Part shown: positions 57,987-64,000 of the stretch, one piece after another | Position numbering within the stretch: the stretch's first letter is position 1 | Layout of the letters: every line of letters begins with the position of its first letter | DNA from: Nymphaea colorata | Lineage: Eukaryota > Streptophyta > Magnoliopsida > Nymphaeales > Nymphaeaceae | Length of the DNA stretch: 64,000 bases | Direction: 5' to 3' | NCBI RefSeq assembly: GCF_008831285.2 | Contig: NC_045147.1 | Span: forward strand, 8,030,334 to 8,094,333 | The notes under the pieces: generated by a model | Told to the model about the DNA's origin: nothing | Seen by the model: only the letters and a program-made list of their open reading frames with translations | Databases searched by the model: none | Program-made: the position numbers and the translations under genes

Positions 57987-60900
57987 AACTTTATGTTTAA
58001 TGCCAACATGATTTACCTACCACTTACCCTCCACCTCCCTGTTGGAAAGTGATATTTAAGATATGGAAAGTTAGAAGACCTTGGAACAGGTTTGGCATGG
58101 AAGAAATAACAAAAAACATCTAAAATTTTGCTTGGTCATTGTATTGCCTAGATTACACTAAAAAAACAAGCGGTTAATGAATGCAATCAAACTTTAAGCA
58201 CGTTTTATTTTTTCATTGATACATGAGCTTGATTTTGTAAAGAGTTCACAAATATGTTCACCTCATATGCAATTACTTCAATGAAAATATAAATGGATAC
58301 TGTATTTGTTGTAGAAAACATCAAACTTTGTGAATAGTGGTAAGTCTTGCATTATAGAGGGCTTGAAGGCAAAGCAATTGATTGTCATGCTCTTAGTTGT
58401 CCGGATTCATTTGCCTGACAGTAACCTCGGCTGATGGCAAAGAAGGCTTGCCACCAGCATCTGGTTCTTTAGAGGACGTAAAATGAAGCCATTCAGAGCT
58501 TTACAAATTGCACAAGCCTATGACAAAGCATGTTCGAAAGCGAGATTGCTAGATTGGAGAGTTCGTTAGTAAAGGTTCGATTACATGGCAGTACATCTAA
58601 CAGGCAAATTCGTAACCAATTGGGAAGGCAAGGCCCTTATAGCTCCTATTAGAACTCCTATAACGTTGAAGCCCCACACTGGCCCCTTCCTTCGGCCATT
58701 ATCGGGCCTCACAGAATATGAGGCCACAAATTCCAACAAGTCTATATTCCTATAAACTTCACCATATATCAGAGCTCCCTGTCTCTTCTCTTGACGAGTA
58801 ATTCCTTTTATCCCTTTTTTCTATGAAAAGTATGTCGACTTGGGAACTGTTCGGGGCATAGGTGTTGCTTTTTCTTTTCTCAATAAATTTGAGAAATTGT
58901 GGAGTTAATTGGAGATCAGTTGCATATAGTATGTCATAACCATACCTATTCTTTATTGATCAAACCTTACACTCGATAGCTAAAAATTTAAGTGAGATGT
59001 CTTCCTTTCATCTCAAATCAATACTCCTTTGGACATGCAATATGATGGGAAAGCTCACACCTAATTTGTAGGTGCTTCTAATAGATGATACAATTTTCAA
59101 GTAGGCAACTCTTTGATGCACCACTCAGTATATAGTAAGTCATTGTGAAAATCATACAATATGATACAAACTTTATTTGGCATGTATTGGAATATCAGTT
59201 GTTCATTAGAAGTTGTAAGTGCTTGAGATCCATATGCTGGTAGTTGTGTACTATGGCTAACAATACAGGCACTGAAATATTTGTGTTTTGTATTTGCATG
59301 AATAACTGCATGTTAATGAAATATGAATTCTTTGTAAAGGAGATAAGTTGAAGTAGTTGGCTTCCTCATGTATGTCGTATGCTTCCTTGTCTCCTTTAAC
59401 CATAATGCTATGGCAATTTATTGTTACAAGGGCTTTAGTTTTTGGAGGCAAGGTGGAAAATATTCTAAGTACACCACCTTGTCAAATTAGAGATTGAGAC
59501 GGGTATGTGTTCATGTTGGTTGCATTACATTTTCTTCACGGGGTTCTGGGTCTAATAATGTTGGCTATAGTGAAGGCATCGGAGTAGTTGTCACTTGTCT
59601 GTTCTTCTTGGTCAAAAAATGACTCTTTAGAAGGGATTGTATTTGTATCTTTTGAGTAGCAATGTCTCTTAGCAATTCTCATACGATTGCTTTTAATTTT
59701 TATGTAGAATTTTTTTTATGAAGTTTTTTTTTGCAAACATGTACTTGTGAAAGGAGACGAAGATGCATATAAAAAGGAACTGAATGTGGAACAATCTTTG
59801 ATCAAGCTTCTACATGTACATAACCAATAAACAATCTTCAAAGCACTCTATTTGCAACAAAATTAAATCTGTGAAGCACAGGGAACTTATGTTTCCACAA
59901 TAACATGAATATTTATGAAAAAGAGTTAGATGACACTCAAAAAATGATCTAATGGTAACTATTTAGGCACAAAAAGTGCAAAGACCATTGAAATGGTTAC
60001 GTAGAACAACAAGCAAAAGAGATGAGAGAGATTTGGCATATATCAACCAAAAGGTATAATCATGTTCAAATCCTTCAAGCTTCACCAAGGCACATCCTTC
60101 AGACACCCATTCATATAAGTACCTTCATGTTGTTCATGGGTTTTAGGGACACATTGCATCAAATGCATTAAGAAAAAATGAAATACCCTATCCTTATAGA
60201 AATCAATTTTTCTCTATTATAAAAGCATGTCATAGAAATTACCTTACATTATAAGCCCTGCAGCATGCCATTCATCTGCCCGATTCCTTCATGGGTGAGC
60301 CTGGTAGCCTATGCATTAGCCTCAACTTCGATGGATTTAACCTCCTACATCTCCATCCACCATGGATGATGAATCTTGGTAACCATTATCATCCTCATCG
60401 CTAGAGCAAGTACCAAATAGGCGATCGGCTAACTCATCAATGGAGCCAACACTTCCTAGCTGAAAACTTCAATCACCCATGAGGCAGATGCCTTGATGAA
60501 GTTCAGTTGCTTCACATGCTCAAAATGCTGCCTTCATTGAAAAAGGACACCCCTGTGCCCAATTATGCAAAGCCTTAATGAAAACCATGTCTTTATGGAA
60601 TTGAGTTTTGATGATATCCAAACATCCCCAAAATAAGGTTTCAAAGGTAAAACATTCACTTTGCATTGAGAACTTAGTTTTTATGTGCATCCAAACATAC
60701 CTTAATGTTACAAAGAATCATTGTCACAAAGAATTAATGTTATAAAACAATTATTTCTTTATTATGTCACCAACTACTAGATGATTACTTTATCAACAAA
60801 TATGATCAACTAGTTTGACCATAACATTTAGCCATATACGTTTATTGTACAGCCAAGTGTTTCTTCTATACAAAATGATTTTCCAATTATGGAAGGTTAT

Positions 60901-62459
60901 TTGACAATTTATCATTGTTTACCACTCTCTGTCGAATATCTCCAAGCTAGGGTTGAGGGTCAAGGTAGATTGAGCTGGTTGAGGTATAAAGTGATAGTGG
61001 AGCTATATTGAGTCAATGGAGGTTGATAATACAAGTACATTGAGGCTAACAAACAGTTGTGCATTGGGAGATCTGCTTTGGTACAACCCAGCAAACTCTT
61101 TGCGTGGTGTGTTGGTGTCACTTCTTATTATCATTTTCAGTATGATGATGCACCTGTTAATGATAGTTAGCATGGTAATCAGGTGCATATCATCCTACAA
61201 CATATGAAGTTAATCTAGACACCTCCTTGGTTCTAGTTTCTAATTGTGCCACATATTAAACATCCTACTATACCTCCTAACACCCACCACTATCATTAGT
61301 TCTCTTATAAGGGCTAGGTACCTTCAAAGTTGCCTTTCCTAACCCAGCTTGTGGAACTACTTGACTTTCATGTTGCTTCTTTTGCTCATTCATGCACAAC
61401 AGTCAAATATCTTTGTATGCTTACTTTGTAATTTCAATGACTTCATGTTTATATTCATGTTCCCCTTTTCATACGATCTCAACTTTACTTGCACATTAAA
61501 AATTAAGGTTTAATAGAAAAACATATTCATTTCATACAACACATTAGAAAATAAATTTGATTTACTTTGATGTGCTTCTTGTTTTCTCATACCATCTACG
61601 CTAATGATGAAAATGTCAGTTTTCACATAATCATTGCCTTTCACAAGTTTCCAGTCAGAATCTTTGGGGATTAACCTAAAAAAATGTGCCAACTAGACTT
61701 CTAAGAGGTACATAGAATCACATCCATATCTACAAAAAAACGACATATGTCAATGCTCTCATCTCATTGAAATATGACTAAATTAATAAAAAGATAGCTT
61801 AAATAATGTGTTTTACATGTAGAAATGGTCAAAACCTCCAATGAGTTTTCTATAATTCATATGGTAAAGTTGGTTATACAAAAAGGTTAGTATAATAGCA
61901 TAATCATGTATTGGAGTCCAGTTGTTCAATGTCTTTGATAAACTGTGTTAATCTTGAACTTGTAAGAAAGTTAGAATAATTGTTCATTAGACACAAACTA
62001 AAAAATAAAGAATAAAATTTATAAGGTCTTTATCAGCTGCCACTAATGGGATATTACATTATCATGTGAGTTCTTGAAAGGATTTCACCTGAAATAACAC
62101 AACAAATCCCTATGTAAACTTCTACAAGAACTGAAAGGAAGTGATTAATTCATATATACAATGCTACATAAGCTCATTGAATAGAATCATTATCTACCTA
62201 TATTTAGATACGACCTATATACAAATTGGCCTTATTTCTAGTATAAATCATTGTGCAAAAATTGTCACATGATGAAGGCCCTCCAAAATCCATTGTTGGG
62301 ATAATAACCTTAATTATTCTCCAATTATATACTATGCAATACTAATACAAGATAATTGTACAATTGATAATGCACCTTCACTTACTTGTTATTAAATTGT
62401 ATTATTCATATATAAGCAAAGTAAAGTTACTTCATAGGCACTTATTTCATTAAATTGAA
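57987..62459. other. AT-rich DNA, no confident gene
   Basis: Two minus-strand stretches look like possible terminal exons of unknown genes. At 58393-58498, after AATTTGTAAAG, a frame reads SEWLHFTSSKEPDAGGKPSL and ends VRQMNPDN before TAA. At 60337-60459, after GAAGTTTTCAG, a frame reads GSVGSIDELADRLFGTCSSD and ends before TAA. Neither is matched to a family. The rest has no recognisable gene or complete element. Confidence 0.4.
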
Positions 62460-63240
62460 TCATGTTCATACTTGATCAATTCTTTCATCCTCACATTCAT
62501 CTTTTTTTCATCTCCTCTTCTCCACAACACCAAATCCGCTCTTTTCCCACAACCACCTCTATTTCTTCTCTTCCTAAGATTACCTTCCTTCATGTCAACA
62601 ATCTCTTTTCTACTCTCAACTTCCTTTTCTTCTCTCTCAAGTTCAGCCGTCTCTTCTTGGCTTCCTCTTCTCTCCTCTCAAGATCAATTCTCTCTTCTTC
62701 TCTCGCATTTTTTCATCTTCTTTTTTTTCAAATTTCACCTCCCCTTTATGTTTTCATCCCTTCTAACTTCTCCCGTTTTAGCTTCCTCTTATTTCCTCTT
62801 GGCTTCAATTCCTTCTATTTTTCTAATCTTAACGTCTTTCCATTAGGCTTGTTCTCTCCTTTCAAGATCCATCCTCTTTCATTTTCTCATCTCTATTTCA
62901 TTCCTTATACTTCTCTTGATTCCCTCTTCTCATTTTTATGTTTCATGTTATTTCTTCTTAGTTTTTGTTCTTTCTATTCTCTTGATGTAAGCTTCATCTT
63001 CTTTCCTCTTGGTTTTTGTTCTTTCTGTTTTCCTCTCATGTTTTTTCCATCCACTTGATTTTTATCTCATTCTCTCAGCTTTTTATTTTTTCTTCACGTC
63101 TTCTTGTAGGCTCCTCACATTCCCCTCGGTTTCCCCTTTACTTTCAACTATGTCTTCTTCCATAACTTTTTCAATATTCTTTTTTTATTATTATACTTTT
63201 CCACTTTTTTTCAATGTGATTACACCTATAGATAACTAAT
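62460..63240. repeat. pyrimidine-rich strand-asymmetric tract
   Basis: About 780 bp in which the plus strand is dominated by C and T (CTTCCTCTT, TTCTCTCTC and TTTCCTCTTGG motifs), with few purines. It contains irregular degenerate repeats. A 198-residue frame (62462-63058) made almost only of F, S, L and P is a by-product of this composition, not a gene. Confidence 0.75.
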
Positions 63241-64000
63241 TTTTTCCATTATCATGTCATGTCAAGATGTAAGTAACATTGTGATTATCATCAATGGAGC
63301 CATGGGTATATTAGTTTGAGCCTTCTGGATTAGACATGAGGGTTGCAAAGGTTTTATTTGTTTTGTTGTCACAAAGGGCAGCTAGTCTTTGTAATAATAA
63401 CTAGAGCATTGAAGTTTGAACTTTAATGTCTTCTTAGTAACAGACATTTATATCACACATCATTTCAAATAACATCATACTTAAAGGAGTGATGTTGTGC
63501 ATATAGTGGACATGTAATATCCACTAAGTTACTATTCAAATTTTGACCCAATTTTTTTACAAAGTAGAATTAATTAAGAGACTTTAAAACCAAACATAAA
63601 CTTGAGACATGACAAGTTCAAAACGAAACAAAAATTGAAAAATAGCGCTTATTTAAATAATCTGGACCATTACAAAAATTCTTGCACTCAGCCCAATGGG
63701 CTTCAACAAAATCACAAGACTCAACACCATGCTAGTTCAACACAGCACCAAGGGATGTTGTCACCAACTCAAATTTCTCTGAGCATGTTAAATACCCAAA
63801 CACTGACAGAACATAGTTTAATAAAATAAATATACATTATGTGATAATCCAAAGCCATGCCAGGATAATAGCATATTGCATGGTTCAAAAACACATCGAA
63901 TCCACAACTTCATTACACTAGAATATATGCAAAACCCTCATGGTTTGTAAAGTTACACTTATAATCTATCAACTATTTGTTATGATCACTATGATGAACA
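63241..64000. other. AT-rich DNA, no gene seen
   Basis: No recognised coding frame, RNA gene or element boundary up to the window end. Confidence 0.55.

Noticed and set aside
62462-63058. 198-residue plus-strand open frame
   Set aside because: Composed almost entirely of F, S, L and P because the DNA is CT-rich; stops need purines, so long frames are expected. No domain.

Overview
The window reads as repeat-rich, AT-rich intergenic DNA from a large-genome flowering plant. The evidence is the plant-type transposable elements: Tat/Ogre-like and chromovirus-like Ty3/gypsy, Ty1/copia, an L1-type LINE, CACTA, PIF/Harbinger and hAT, together with a captured fragment of a plant purine permease gene. 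I found no intact host protein-coding gene, no rRNA or tRNA gene and nothing prokaryotic. Almost every coding trace is a broken transposon gene. Species cannot be assigned from the sequence alone.

Layout. 0-1.3 kb: AT-rich DNA with a decayed hAT-like element. 1.27-24.7 kb: an old minus-strand gypsy element (LTRs 1267-3384 and about 23985-24706). It is split by a complete 15.6-kb minus-strand Tat/Ogre-like LTR retrotransposon at 3506-19070, which is flanked by the 5-bp duplication CAAGG. The Tat element has 3.1- and 3.5-kb LTRs, each with two tandem-repeat arrays, plus an extra ORF upstream of gag, gag, protease, RT, RNase H, a second (archaeal-type) RNase H and integrase. All coding parts are broken by in-frame stops or frameshifts. 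24.7-26.9 kb: a truncated minus-strand copia remnant. 26.9-30.7 kb: a decayed plus-strand L1-type LINE. 31-37.6 kb: non-coding DNA with AT microsatellites and a weak candidate host transcription unit on the minus strand (about 32.75-35.72 kb).

37.6-39.8 kb: a CACTA-like subterminal region holding a PIF/Harbinger element (37829-39269, TSD TAA). 39.8-41.0 kb: a 133-bp tandem duplication whose second copy is interrupted by an 892-bp hAT element (39991-40882, TSD GTTGTGCC) carrying the 5' part of a purine permease gene. 42.6-46.3 kb: a nearly full-length but decayed CACTA TNP2 transposase on the minus strand. 49.8-51.9 kb: a copia remnant (gag to integrase, with PBS and 5' LTR), followed by an AT-cored hAT MITE (51889-52220) in a GA microsatellite. 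52.5-52.9 kb: another CACTA-like end. 54.6-58.0 kb: a complete non-autonomous copia element (TSD CAATG) that keeps only RT/RNase H, has a GC-rich repetitive leader, and has a primer-binding site matching the anticodon arm of initiator tRNA-Met. 58-64 kb: no confident gene, and a 0.8-kb pyrimidine-rich tract at 62.46-63.24 kb.

The elements do not form a pathway; they record successive insertions. The Tat element landed in the chromovirus, the PIF element in CACTA DNA, and the hAT element in a tandem duplication that still keeps an empty-site copy. The most notable objects are the gene-capturing hAT element, the Tat element whose LTRs are young relative to its heavily broken genes, and the copia element with half-tRNA-type priming.
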